Origin: Cavia porcellus
Lineage: Eukaryota; Chordata; Mammalia; Rodentia; Caviidae
Assembly (NCBI RefSeq): GCF_034190915.1
Contig: NW_026947484.1
Span: 183,886,982 to 183,950,981 of the forward strand
Reading direction: 5' to 3'
Length of the DNA stretch: 64,000 nucleotides
Below, piece by piece: positions 36,472 through 48,440 of the stretch. The position numbers were made by a program, and so were the translations under genes. The notes under the pieces were generated by a model, which was given only the letters and a program-made list of their open reading frames with translations, was not told the origin of the DNA and searched no databases. Position 1 is the first letter of the stretch. Each line of letters starts with the position of its first letter.

Positions 36472-38924
36472 GGTTTTATTTGTTGTATATGGAGAAAGTA
36501 AGAATTAAATCTCAGTAGAAAGCCAGTTTGTTAACCTAAGCAAACTTTGTCTAACAACTTCATAATAAGCAGAAACCACAAATTAACTTTCCCGACTGCA
36601 GGAGTTTTATGCTAAATGAGCCTTTATAAAGCAACCAAGAGTATTTTAAACTGCAGGCCTGGGCTGCATTATTGATACTAGCAGCTCTTTCAAGGATAGA
36701 AAGCCAATAACTAGATGGATGTGAACTAGAACCAGTTTATAGGGGTTTGAGGAGAGATCCAGGAGGGAAGATAAAACCACAGAGTGAGGGAGGAGACAGT
36801 GGAGGTGTAAATCCATGTCATAAACACCAACAACACTGGCCAAACTATAGTCCCAGCAAAGGAGACATGTTTCCAGAAAAATAGCTCCAAATGGGACAGA
36901 AATATTTTGTAACATTGTAAACTTGTAAGCAACAAAGGATATAACAGTGAAAGGTATGAGAAATGACCAGGACCCGAGGCCGGCAATCCAGTGTTCCCAG
37001 CCTATCCAGTGGAGGTAAGTGTGTGGCCAGCCCAGAAGAGACAATGTATAACACTAGTGTAGGGCAGAAAGTTTCAGCAGGCTGCTCATATGGGTACCTG
37101 ATTGTTCTGAACACGTCTAGAAACTCATCCATCATGCATGGCAGGCATGAACTATTTCCAAATTCCACGTCCTAGGATGAGGATAAGTAATATATTTTTG
37201 GCTAGTTCTCATACTGGTTTGGGTTTTACTTGTCTGTTTGAATAGATCATTATAGAACTGGGCTAAATAACTCATAACCAATAATAAAGTGAGTGGGAGA
37301 TTGGGATAGAGGTTAAATGACAGAGAGTGGCCACATCCTGTCCAGTGCATTCTGTTGAAAAATCTCTTCTCATAGTTTATAATTCCAGATTAAGAAATCT
37401 AGCAACAATAATCACATATTCTTTGTAATAGCTGTCACATTAAAATAAACTGGGAAATGAGTGAAGAATATACTTAGGGTGTCATTAGATTATTTCCCAA
37501 ACTGCATGAACTATGCTTTATCAGTTTCCATTGATACAAAAATAACGAGGTAGAGGGAAACACCTTCCCTTTGTCTGGCTTCAAGTTCTGTGCTCCATTG
37601 TTACATGTCTTATTTTGGAGACATTCTTTTTACATTGTTTATGTTACACAAAACATCTTCATAAAGGACTTCACAAATAACTATTGGTAGCAATGGGCAA
37701 CCAAATAATAATTAGACAAGTTAAATTCAAAGGAGGGTGCTACATTCTTTCATATTGATAAAAGGAAAGGTCATTTCTGAGACTACCGCCTTAGATTTAT
37801 GTAGTTAAAGCATACATTGTTATAATGTGATGGGGCCACATGATTCTGTGCAAATCATCAATAAGTTAAATGAAGCATTTTGCATATTTATCAGTTAGCT
37901 GTTTCCTCTTAAATGAAAAACAGCAGAAGTTGTGTTCTCATCTATCATTACAGTGGTTTGTGCTGTTGTGTTTTTCATAACTCTAACAATAGGTCTTTGT
38001 CCAACAGTAACACTTAGCAGACCATAGCGATATCTCTTCTGTGTTCTGTTTAATGTCCAAACATTAAAATTTTATGAATGACTGCAAATAGATAACAAAT
38101 GCCAATGCAAGCCCCAGTTGCTATTGTTCAGCAGTATTTGCTCTGCAGCAGTTTTCTGAACTCTGCAAACACATCTTCCATCTGGCAGCTGGCTGTATTT
38201 TCAATTTTTTTTTTCTCTAAGAAAGCCCTTAGGCAATGGCATTTTATACATTTTGCTATTCAGGGTATGTGAATAGCCTATCAAATCTTCTGAAAGAGTC
38301 CTAGTGATCAGTGCTATTGACAAATTACAGAAAAGATATATAAGTATATTTGAATCTCCCTCACTTATTAACATAATACATGGGAAAAATCTTAAACAAG
38401 AAGTGTGGGTTTTGTCAAATAATTGATTTTTCTATTCCTCATTAATGATTTATAGTCATCTGCTGCTTCTGAGTCTTGCAGCTTCAGCATCACAAGTGGG
38501 CCTGCAGCTCCAAACTCAGCTATAACCTAAGGTCAAGTTGATAAAGGTAATCAAATTTTCACCATTTTCTCAGTCCTAGATTTTCATTTTATAAGCTACA
38601 TGTTCAATATACAGTTTGCTGTGAATGAAATTTCAATCTATTTGTGTTGGGGAAGCAGCAGTCTCTCCCATCCTGAGTCACACCCTGCTTAATTACTTTG
38701 ATGTGGGATTCTGCCTTAAATTTTTCTGTTCACTTGAAGACTAGTGTATGTATTTATTATATTTATACCAGCCTGTCTATTCCAGACAATCTTCCCCCAA
38801 GCCTTATGTGTATACATACTGAAATTTATTGAAATAGTTCTTTCAATAGACAATAGATTAAAAGAGTTTGCTTTAATTTATGAAGACTAGCATGGACTTG
38901 TGTGCCACAGTTTTGGTCCTTGGT
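36472..38924. other. Mostly unique sequence
   Basis: About 36640-37180 is GC-richer, with minus-strand frames of 107-132 codons that match nothing I know. 37360-38600 is repeat-free and may hold conserved non-coding elements. No exon can be supported. Confidence 0.4.
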
Positions 38925-39035
38925 CCAGTTCTGTCTTTAATGTATGACCTTATGTGAAGCAACTACTTCCTTACCCTGAATCTCAACTTAAATATCTGTG
39001 AAATTAGGAAGGTAGGACTTTAGAATCTGTTTGAA
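38925..39035 (+). mobile_element. MIR fragment
   Basis: 'gtatgaccttatgtgaagca', 'actacttccttaccctgaat' and 'ctcaacttaaatatctgtga' match the MIR core ('gtgaccttgggcaagttacttaacctctctgagcctcagtttcc'). Confidence 0.7.
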
Positions 39036-39937
39036 AAAAAGAGATGTTTAACTACTGAGTTGTTCTCCACCAAAAGAAGCTCCCTTTATATCTGAGAAAA
39101 TTGTCTTTCCTTAACTCCTGCATCCAGATTCACAGGGAAAATGCATCCTACAGTGAAAGAAAAATGCAGCCTAGACAGATGAGGTGAATTTAATTGCATG
39201 ATGTCTAGGTAGACCTGAATTCTGTATTAATTAGATGCTTGCTAAAATGACCTGTAGTTCTCTATAAACCAATAATTCACTTGGTTTTGTCAGAAAAGAA
39301 CAATAAAATAATAAATCAATGTAGTCTATGAATTAGAGGAGATGGCTTTATAATCAAGATACTTTTCATGCAATCAACACAATAGTTGATATAGTCTGGT
39401 TTTATACACAATTTTAATTTCAAAGATTTATCATCATATTTAAAATTCCTGCTGGAGGATAAAGAGAATCTAGAACTGAACACCATCCTCTACTAAGCAA
39501 ATAAAAAAAAAAAAACTCCCTCTGGCATGTAGGAAATGTGAATTTGGGACTGATATTTTGGAAGCACTACATATAGAGGAAATAATTGATAGAGGAATAA
39601 GGCATTGATTTGAGGGAACAACAGATTAAAGTAAAAAACTTTAGTAAGATAATGCAAATATTTTTCATCTTAAGCATGTTCTTCTTATAATCTGAAATAA
39701 CTAACAAAAGGATTAGAATGGAAGTTGAATTAAACTGGTTTTAATAGGTTCATATACTATTATGAACGAGGTCTACTGAATCTTTTAAGGAATATCTCAC
39801 TTAAAGTATTAATTTTTCAACAATATAGAAATATGCACAATCCTAAAGCTAATACAGTATCCCTAATCCTTTCTAAAAATAATTTTTTACCAAAAACATG
39901 TAGCGACAGTTATAATGCATAACAAATAAATAATTTA
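39036..39937. other. Unassigned AT-rich sequence
   Basis: No supported feature. Confidence 0.4.
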
Positions 39938-40477
39938 TTATTACTAATTTTTGCACTCTCATAGCACTGAACTATACCCTCAACCTTTTTTTTTAGTGTT
40001 TTCTAAGAACCAATCATTATTTAGTTTTAATTCATAGCCATAAATTTAACACTGCAATCCTGCTCAGGAGGGGAGCAAAGAAAACATGCAAACCAAAGAA
40101 CTGCAGTGAGACAGTGGGATTTTTGAGCAGGTAGGGTGCACGGTGTACTCCCAAGCTATAGGAATGATCTGGTGGTTGCAGTGCACACAATTCACCATGT
40201 TACAGTTGTTCACACTCTTCTGTTCCTGGATCTGACTTGCTCCATGATCTTCGCAGTGTTCACACCCTCTTTCATCTTTCCAAAGATTACGTGCTTGCCA
40301 ACCACTCAGTCTTGGTAGTGCAAATGAAAAAATGGAAACCATTTGTGTTTGGTTCAGCATGAACCAAAACACTATGTCACTAAGTTGCTTTTGCTAGACT
40401 TGAATTTGTGATTCTTCTGCTTCAGCCTCCCAGGATCCTGGAATTACAGGTGTATACCATTATACTTGGCAGAAATA
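39938..40477 (-). mobile_element. B1-dID SINE split by a processed pseudogene
   Basis: On the minus strand the B1 half (40477 to about 40372: 'cctgtaattccaggatcctgg', 'gaggctgaagcagaagaat', 'caaaagcaacttagtgaca') is followed by the PPIA pseudogene. The ID half then resumes (39984 to 39938: 'ggttgagggtatagttcagtg'). The insertion falls in the linker between the two halves. Confidence 0.7.
39985..40371 (-). pseudogene. PPIA: Cyclophilin A (PPIA) processed pseudogene, 5'-truncated
   Basis: Cyclophilin A is a cytosolic peptidyl-prolyl isomerase. The minus strand of about 40230-40365 carries the C-terminal third of its coding sequence: an NTNG/FFICT-like block, TEWL, then KHVIFGKMKEGVNTAKIMEQ and RSRN. 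A 2-3-bp loss after TEWL breaks the frame. The 3'UTR follows with strong nucleotide match: 'aaccaccagatcattcct', 'tctcactgcagttctttgg', 'tgcatgttttctttgctccc', 'ggattgcagtgttaaattt' and 'attaaaactaaataatgatt'. An A9 run (39986-39994) marks the tail. There are no introns, so this is an L1-mobilised copy. The 5' two thirds are missing, and several substitutions show it is old and non-functional. Confidence 0.9.
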
Positions 40478-40612
40478 AAAATTTATTCTTGACCTTAATA
40501 AATATTAATACCTTGAGATTTTTCTCTTGTTTTTTATATGTGTGCATGAATATTTATTTTGAAAGCTCAGTGAATGCTTAAATTTTTTTAAATTACAGAA
40601 AAGACTCTGCAT

Positions 40613-40676
40613 CTGGGTGTGAGTTCGAGGCCAGCCTGGGCTACATAGGAAGACCATTTTAAACAAACAAACAAAC
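40613..40676 (+). mobile_element. B1 fragment
   Basis: 'gagttcgaggccagcctgggctacatagg' region (3' half of B1) with an (AAAC)n tail. Confidence 0.92.
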
Positions 40677-40729
40677 CAGATACGTTGCAATTAATTTCCC
40701 TTAAACTCCCTTATAATTCTCCCCTTTGC

Positions 40730-41330
40730 TTCTAACACTTATCCAACCACTCTTCTGGCTTTCTGAACCAGTTTTGGAAGTTATTTTTCATGGACATCTT
40801 TAGTTATGCTGTCTTGGCTACCTTGATGTTCTGAATTGATTCAAAATACTTACCTTTTATGGCCTTTTAAGTGTTTTCATATTTATTAGTACATGTTTGC
40901 AGTTCATAGAGATTCCATTCATTATGGGAATGGGTTTGTGTACATAATGAATCTAATTCTTCATTCATCCCTTTCCTCTCTCCCTCTCCCTCCACATCTT
41001 GATCTTACTGATTTTGAAGAAAAGTCAGCAGTCCCATGTGCCAGATCCAGTGAATGAGGACCACTGTTAATGCTTTTTGTCTGACAGACATTGCTGTAAA
41101 CATTTGAATCAATTCAGAACACTGAGGGAACCATGAAAAGATATTCATGAAAGAAGTGGCGGGTCACTAGGAAGCCAAGTTCCAATGCTGAGAGGCATCT
41201 GCTCTTGCAAAACTCTTGGAGCTTTTTTGTAGCCTTGATGAAGGAATTCAGTCAAGAACATCGGTGGAGGTGAAGAGGTATAGGTAAAATTCATTGTAAA
41301 GTAGATAGTGCCTTCCAGTGAGAAGCCGGG
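40730..41330 (-). mobile_element. Mariner-like DNA transposon fossil
   Basis: The minus strand of about 40740-40855 translates to FESIQNIKVAKTA, a stop, LKMSMKNNFQNWFRKPEEW. This is the C-terminal block of mariner transposase ('F.SI..I...TT..LK.....F..CF.KW..RW'). Upstream, LDLAHGTADF (about 41030-41065) recalls the 'PDLAP.DF' motif of the third catalytic Asp. Heavily broken. Similar to the copy at 52.9-53.2 kb. Confidence 0.68.
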
Positions 41331-43047
41331 CACTGCAACAAAGGCATCTGTACTGAGTGCAAATTTAAAAATCTTTTATGCACAAGAGAGTTACTGGGAG
41401 CTATGATTGCTTCTCAAAGCAATGTTTTAGAGGGTACTTTGGAATTGCAAAGTGCCTCCCTTTCCTTTTCAGATGGTTAGCATTCCCTTGGAGCCCTTCT
41501 TCATGTAAGAAGTCTAAGAAAAATAGTAATGAAAGGTAAGTTCTAATCTAAATCAAGTCTCAGCCTGACAGGAGCATCTTTAAAGAACGTCCTGTTTCCC
41601 AGTATCATTGGGCTACAGGGTGTGGCCCCAGGAATGCCTTATGCCCTGATTTAGAAATAGAGATTCCATTTCTTTAAGTCTGAGACCTAAGCTGTTACAA
41701 TGCATAAATATATTACACTTTGAGGTCTTTCTTTATTAACTATAACTTTCTTTTTTTAAACCATAATTGGCAAAGCATGTAGCTTGGACTCCCCATTTGT
41801 TCCTCAGACCACTAATGTCCGATTATCTGCTTATGAGTGTTGCATGGTTTTATAACTCATTTGTTATGATCCTCAAAAGAATTCCCAACTTCCATAGTAC
41901 GTGCAAACTTTATTTCTTAGGGCTTAATTGAACTAAGAAAAGGTTATGTCCCCTTCTAGGAAAGTCATGATCTTCCTGGCCCTGACTTGTTATTATTCTG
42001 TAAATTAACTCTTCCTTGTTTACTTTTCTTAAAGACTTACATTTTCTTTAATAATTTGCTATTTCTTGAGAGTTATTTCCTATTATCAGTGCTTTCCTTT
42101 TCAGTAACATTTTTCTCCCTTGGCTCTCTGTTGATGTAATTGTTTATTTCTAACTTTAAAAGGGAAAACGGTTCATTTATAAGACCTTTCACTCTGATAG
42201 GCCTGAAAAGAACATGTCATGTTTTCTAGTCATGTTTCTCAAAATCCAGCAAACAAGCCTACAATTCAACACACTCATCTAACATCTGTCTCTTCCATTA
42301 GTTTTGATGTTTTCCGCTTATTCTTTTGAACCAGTTTACTCTCCTAATCTTTTCACAGAAAAATTTTATTTGTTTCACTGATTTTTATCCCAAAGGAAGG
42401 TTGAAAACTTCTTTCTTCCTGTAGAGCAATGTTAGCAGTGATTTTTTGAAATTCTCATTGGTGTCTATTAGATTATCCTATGCTTTAAATCTCATTTTAA
42501 AAAATAAATACTTAGAACATTTGGAACTAGTTTAAAATTATACATATCTATATCTCTCTCCATATGTGTATTTATATATATTCACATATATACATATTAA
42601 ATAATATCTTTCAGTATAACAAACTGCCCATTATAAATTAAGTCTTAGGAAATAATCTTACACGTATCTTGTCATAAACTACCCTTCGCAGATGGCTGCT
42701 GCAACATTATATCTAGAAATCACAGTTTTCAAAAGTTTTAAATATCAATATTAAAGGGAACTGAATAATTTGAAAATAATATTTAGAGAAATCTTAACAT
42801 TGAAAATAGATACGGGATAATATTTTGTTAAAAAGCCAGACATTTTACAGCAACCATTTAAAAATACTCTTAGTGATTATATTGGAGAGTTGAAATCATT
42901 TTGAATTTTAAGAATTTAAATACCACACACGTAATTGGGAAACATGATAAATTTGCCTTAATGTTAAGAAAAAACAAAAGAGTAACAACGGTTTCTCTAT
43001 ATAGTACTTCCCACTATTCTCCTGGTGCAGATAAATAAATTCTTAAA
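41331..43047. other. Unassigned AT-rich sequence
   Basis: No gene. A TA/CA-like run is present near 42540-42600. Confidence 0.4.
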
Positions 43048-43183
43048 AATAAATTCTTTGGGGGGCTGGAGGTTTAGCTTAGCGGCATAAGCACCTGCCT
43101 TGGAAGCAGGCAGTCGTGAGTTCAATCCCCGGTACTGATAAAAAGGAAAAAGACAAAATAAAATAAAATAAATAAATTCTTTG
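43048..43183 (+). mobile_element. ID SINE with target-site duplication
   Basis: The element at 43061-43170 starts 'gggggctggaggtttagctt' and contains 'cctgccttggaagcaggcag' and 'gagttcaatccccggtac', with an (AAAT)n-type tail. It is flanked by the 13-bp duplication AATAAATTCTTTG at 43048-43060 and 43171-43183. Little diverged. Confidence 0.95.
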
Positions 43184-43370
43184 AAATCATCCTAATGTGT
43201 ATATGCTTTTCAAATATATTCTTGCCACAGAATTATTTCAGAAAGATACTATGGTTCAGATATTTAGGTTGCTATATATAGAAATTTTTCTAGATATCCA
43301 GCCAAAGTCTAATGTTCCATGATGATACCATTTTATGTAACAATTTTAAGAACTGGCTAGGAAAGTAGCT

Positions 43371-43860
43371 GTGACTGTTACTTACAAGATCCTGGACACA
43401 CGGGCAGAACATATATCAAAAACCTGCACGTGGACATCTCAGGCGAACTCAAGTAGGTTTTTAACAGGACGGCCTAGGCCTGACCTCGTCCTGCAGCGTG
43501 GGGTCCCAGCATTTTCTCTCAAGACCTGTATGCAGAAGTTCTCCTGTTTCCTTGAGATTTGTACAACTGACAAGGACGCAGATGTCGGAGGAGCCCTCTC
43601 CTGTGACTCTCTTCACACCCTGCTTTGTGGACAGTGGCCTTTTCTATTGTTTTGTCCTCTTTTACTTGCCCCAGGTTTACTCCCTCTGTAGGGCCGATTT
43701 CTCTCTCACTCTTCACATTTACTGCTTTATAAATCAGCTTTGCCACTGTTTTTTTCCCCCTCATTTTATTCATTTTTTTGTTCAGGATGAGAAGAACCTG
43801 GAATCTAACCCCAGAGGGAGAGGCCAGAAACCCAGAACCCCGTGACATTTAATGTGCAAG
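43371..43860. other. GC-richer unassigned islet
   Basis: Two overlapping plus-strand frames (106 and 115 codons) and a 109-codon minus-strand frame, none with a recognisable domain. May be LTR-derived; see findings. Confidence 0.35.
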
Positions 43861-44275
43861 CCACTTTTACAAGGAATTACCTGATAACAGCAGGAACACA
43901 TGAAACAAAGCATATAGTAGTGCTTTGGACTTTGTGAGACCAAATCTGGCTGAAAGAAGAGTATAAGCTACATGCAGAAATAAAAATTATGGTGTTTATT
44001 ATGTTTCCAAAAGAAGTACAGTTTCATTTAACTCAGATTTACTTACTGTTTTGAAAATCATAGGTATTAAGAGTGGCACTGATCTCAAAGATAGGAGCTT
44101 TTAGCATTATCAGGTCAGTCATGCACATGAGGAGACTCAAAGTGATTATAAAATTACTGTTTCTTCAGAACACTGCATTCACTTGTTTAGCTTCTAAAAT
44201 ATTTTTACATTAGTTTTTCAGGCTTAAGAATATAAAGTTAAAAACTGGTAAAACATTTAAAGCATATTATGCCTG
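43861..44275. other. Unassigned sequence
   Basis: AT-rich, no supported feature. Confidence 0.4.
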
Positions 44276-44376
44276 GGGGCTGGGGATTTAGTTCTGTGGC
44301 CTAAGCACCTGTCTTGCAAGCATAAGGTTGTGAGTTCAATCCCTGGTACCAAAAAAACAAAAATGAAAACAAAAAG
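44276..44376 (+). mobile_element. ID SINE
   Basis: 'gggggctggggatttagttc', 'cctgtcttgcaagcataagg', 'gagttcaatccctggtacc' and a CA-containing A-tail. Confidence 0.95.
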
Positions 44377-44413
44377 ACATTCTGCCTTTAATATACAGTC
44401 TGATTCAGTCTCT

Positions 44414-44501
44414 ACTAAAACTGGGGCTGTGGATCAAATTCACGAGCCTGTGAGTTCCAGGCCGGCACTTAAGCCACTAAGCTAAATCCCCGGCCCTAGG
44501 G
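44414..44501 (-). mobile_element. ID SINE, opposite orientation
   Basis: 'gggctgtggatcaaattcac', 'ggcacttaagccactaagc', 'taaatccccggccc'. It lies 37 bp from the preceding plus-strand ID, forming an inverted pair. Confidence 0.9.
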
Positions 44502-44539
44502 AGGTTTTATTATATCTCTCTCCAGTTAAGAAAGTTAGT

Positions 44540-44700
44540 GTTGAGCCACACATAGTGGCACATACCTGCGGTTCTAGCACGGGGAAGCTGAGGCAGGAGG
44601 ATCATTGTGAGTTTGAGGTCAGCATGGTTTACAAAGTGAGCTCCAGGCCAGACTGAACTGTACAGCGAGACCCTGTCTCAAAAAGACAAAAAACAAATCA
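44540..44700 (+). mobile_element. B1 SINE
   Basis: 'gccacacatagtggcacata', 'gaagctgaggcaggaggatc', 'gagtttgaggtcagcatgg', 'cagcgagaccctgtctcaaa', then an A-rich tail to about 44740. Full length. Confidence 0.95.
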
Positions 44701-45239
44701 AAAGAAAACAAAAAGTCAAAAAAAGAAAAAGAAAGTAAAAATGATTTAAGATATGATACGTATATATACCAGTACCAAAGATGAATTTAATGATGTAAGA
44801 CATACACTAATTAAAAACAAGCTAAAATAAAATATTATCCAACATTATATTTATGAATTTTTCCACAGATTTTGTATTTGCTTTTTAATATTGTATCTGA
44901 TTGCATCACTTGACTATATCACAAGCAGCATCTCAGAAATATTCTTATGCATGTGTTCTTGACAAATATGAATGATTTTCTCTAGGTAATATATACACAA
45001 TTAAAATAGAAGTGAATTCGTGTGCTTTAAAATTTACTGGGTAATACAAAGGACTTTCCAAAGCAGTTTACAGTATAAAGTCCTGGTGCGTGAAAGCTCC
45101 TGAGCATCAAATACTTAATTCTGACATAGCTAGACTTTGTACATTTCAGTGATGAAATGAGTATAATGATATACCAAGTTTTTCACTCATTTCCTACTTA
45201 GCAATGGTTACACAACTATTTATCTATTGGTTAGATTAA

Positions 45240-46580
45240 TTCCTAAACATCTAATTTTTCTTGATCCTATTACAAATAATAATGTTTTCCAAATTTTTTT
45301 TAGTGGGTTTATTATTGAAGTACAAGAATGCTGTTGACTTTTGTGTGCTTATTTTATGTACTGCTACACTACTGAATTTGGGTATTAATGTTAATTCAGG
45401 TATCTTTTGGTTGTATTTTTTGGGTCTTCTACAGAGGTTTCCTCCTTTAAGTTTTTCTGATGGCTTATTACAATGCCAGGAACCATCAGAACAATGTTGT
45501 AGAGAATTAGCACTATGAACTATTTTTCTCTAATTTGAAGGAAAGTTTCCATCATATTCCTTTAAGTATTATGTTCATTGTAGCTTTGTTATCTATGTTT
45601 CTTTTAGCAGATTAAGATAATGGATTATTTTTAGATTTAGTCTGAATCTTCCAAGTTTGCTGTTTCCTAGAATAATGTTAAATTTTGTGCTTTCTGTGAA
45701 CTTACAACTTGGACATACTAAAAATCAATTATAAACAATTTTTATACTATTGAGTTGTATGTACTAATATTTAGTATTTGTATCACTATTGATAAGTGGT
45801 ATACTTTTATTTTGTTCAATTTTGCAACTATAAAGATCCTTTAATATAAATTGAGGAATAATTCTCCTCAAGTTTTCTACTATCTGGAATATATTGCATA
45901 TTGAATTTCTTTTTTGAATTTTTGTCATATCTCATCAGTGAGGTCATGTAGGTTTAAAGTTTTCTTTATGGAAAAATGTTTGGCTATTGATTCAGTATCT
46001 TTAGCCGCAATAGTACTATTTTGATTTTCTGTCTTTATGAGTCAATTTAGGTAATGTATTGCTCAGGGAAGTTGTTTATTATGCAACTTTCAAATTTATT
46101 GAAACAAAGTTATTCCAAGAATTTGCTTCATCATTTTAAACATCTAAGGGTTTTTTTAAAAAATGATATTTTTATCAGCGTGTTAAGATAGATTTATCAA
46201 TTTCAAAGAACAAGGAATTGTTTCTTGATTTGTTAATCCCAATTTATGTGTTTTATTTCAGAAATAAAAATAAATTAAACTTTATCTTGGTTATTTTTAT
46301 TTCAGTTTGTTTGACTTTATTTTACTTTTTATGGATGCATGATACATTAATTTTCGCTTTTTTCCCTTCTAACATATATTTAAAGCAAAAATATGTGATC
46401 CTTTTATTATTTTTATCCTAAGATATTGTATATACAATTAAAATTATTTTCCAAATTTGATTTTGATTTTTTCTTTGATCTTTATTCTTTTGAGGAACAT
46501 AGTTTTAAATTTCAAAGATATAAGGAGTTCTAGTTACAGTTTTGTTATGAATTTCTAGCTTACTCTGCATCAAGAATACA
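45240..46580 (-). mobile_element. Old L1 ORF2 (reverse transcriptase region), antisense
   Basis: Plus-strand landmarks are reverse L1: 'acaagaatgctgttgactttt', 'tactgctacactactgaatttg', 'aggaataattctcctcaag', 'aaatgtttggctattgattcag', 'tttattgaaacaaagttattcc'. Strongly decayed, no open frame. Confidence 0.8.
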
Positions 46581-46671
46581 TTCTTTGTATCACTTAATTT
46601 TTTAAAATAATTGATTCTGTTTTATAACATAAAAATAATCAAATTTTTACATTTCTTTAAATGAAGGAAGA

Positions 46672-46850
46672 TCTTAGCCAGGATACTGATTATAATTCCA
46701 GTGTTTTTGCACATAATCCCAGCACTTCTGGAGACTGAGGCAGCAGGATCATTAGTTTGATCTTATTTCAAAAAAGAAAAATATTATGAAATGTATAGGA
46801 TGTAGCTCAATGTGATTGCTGTGGGTTTAATTCCAGACCAACAATGAATA
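46672..46850 (+). mobile_element. B1-dID composite SINE
   Basis: 'cacataatcccagcacttctg', 'gagactgaggcagcaggatc', 'gatcttatttcaaaaaag', then ID-like 'tataggatgtagctcaatg' and 'gggtttaattccagac'. Confidence 0.82.
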
Positions 46851-47019
46851 AAAAAGTAGCAGAAATAAATAATGAAAGAGTTTTAAATAGAATACCTTAA
46901 ATATATTATTTAACAGAATGATTCAGTTATTTATTTACATATATGTTCAATGATGTAAATTCTGTTAGCTATGTTGGTCAAATCTCTATTAACAATTTCT
47001 GTCTTGCTGATATGCTATT

Positions 47020-47430
47020 GTTTTAGTTATTTTGTCATTGTTAAAATACCCAGTACTCAAAGTTGCATAAGTAAAGGTTTATTTGGCTCACAGTTTATAG
47101 AGGTTCCAGTCCAAGTTGTTTGGCTTCAAGGTAAAGTGGCATAGCAGAGAAAATCACAGATGGCAAACCGTTCATAGCAGACAGAAGACAGCCAAAGGAG
47201 AAAGAAAATGCAAGTGACCTTACAGCATTTTTCTGCCACTTTTATATTCAACCTTGACTACTGGGCTTAGGGCAGGTGCTGAACCAATTAGTGGACTGAT
47301 TTAGTAATCACACGCCCTCAATCCTACCATCACAGAGTCTAGCTTGAACCACCTCTGGAAAATACCCCACCTATGGCCAGATGAAGCTTTGGGGGGGAGG
47401 AGCATCTAGACCCAAGTTATAATAGCCGTT
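47020..47430 (-). mobile_element. MaLR/ORR1-like LTR, antisense
   Basis: 'taaaatacccagtactcaaa', 'ggtttatttggctcacagtt', 'tagaggttccagtccaagtt', 'accaattagtggactgattt', 'ccagatgaagctttggggg'. Nearly complete. Confidence 0.82.
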
Positions 47431-47593
47431 GAGTCCTGAGATGCAGGTATTACAATTTCTAATTATTACTGGGATTTATTTATTTTTTATAGTTCTGTGA
47501 TTTTTTTTTCTCATGAATTTTGAGCAAAATGGTTTCAGTTGTTACATATTCATGATAAATGAAACTTCTCTCATTATTAGTGATTTTTTAAAA

Positions 47594-47677
47594 TTTTTGC
47601 TGGTACTGGGGATTGAACTCGGGGTCTTATGTATGCCAGCCAATCACTCTACCACTGAGATACATTTTCAGTCCATT
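47594..47677 (-). mobile_element. ID SINE
   Basis: 'gctggtactggggattgaact', 'tatgccagccaatcactcta', 'ccactgagatacattttcag'. Intact box order. Confidence 0.93.
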
Positions 47678-48089
47678 AATGATCATTTTTATCTATAGTA
47701 GTGGTTTAACTTACATTATTTTTTTTGAATATTTACATGACTTCATCTGTTTTTTCAGTTATTTGTGTGCTTTGTTTTTTCTATTCTTTCTTCTTTCAAC
47801 TTTTTTAACTTGTGTGGTAAACCCAGTATATCACCTGTAGATGTAACATAGCTCATCTTTCTTTAACTTAGTATGACAGTGGTCACATTTCAACTTGAGC
47901 ACTTCTTCCATTTGGTCCTTAGCCAGTTATTGATATACTTAGTTTTAAATTTACTAACTATTTGAACATACTATATACTTCGTGTTTCTCCTAGCTCTGT
48001 TCCTATTTCTCTTCCCTCTTATGTGCTCTGAAATTTGTACATTTTTAATGTTTCATTTTTCCTATTTTAAGAATGGCAGAGCAATTTGT

Positions 48090-48440
48090 AGCTGTGTTGG
48101 TTACTTTTTCTCCAGTGCCCAGAATTAAAGAAGCAAAGGTTTATGTAGCTCTTAATTTGTACAGGTTTTAGTTCATAATCATTTGACTCCAAGGCAGTGT
48201 CATGTGGCAGAGAAACAATGAGCCATGGTGATAGAAGACAGCAAAAGCGACAAGAGCAAAAGGGAGGAGAGTGAGAGGCAAATCTTTCTGTATGTGGGCC
48301 GCATCCATCATAGGATGGGTACATCGCTCACACCCATAATCCCAGCATTGGAACATGAGTCAATCACAGATTCTAGAAGCCTGCTCCTGTGACTGCATGG
48401 GGCTTTGGGGGGATATCCAGGCATAAACCATAACTTTAGT
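48090..48440 (-). mobile_element. MaLR-like LTR, antisense
   Basis: 'gttggttactttttctccag', 'ggtttatgtagctcttaat', 'atgtggcagagaaacaatg', 'actgcatggggctttggggg', 'atccaggcataaaccataac'. Confidence 0.78.

Noticed and set aside
40136..40318. 60-codon plus-strand frame
   Set aside because: Antisense of the PPIA pseudogene.
43061..43170. Possible tRNA gene (A/B box-like sequence)
   Set aside because: It is an ID SINE derived from a tRNA, with an A-rich tail and target-site duplication. The same applies to the other ID copies.
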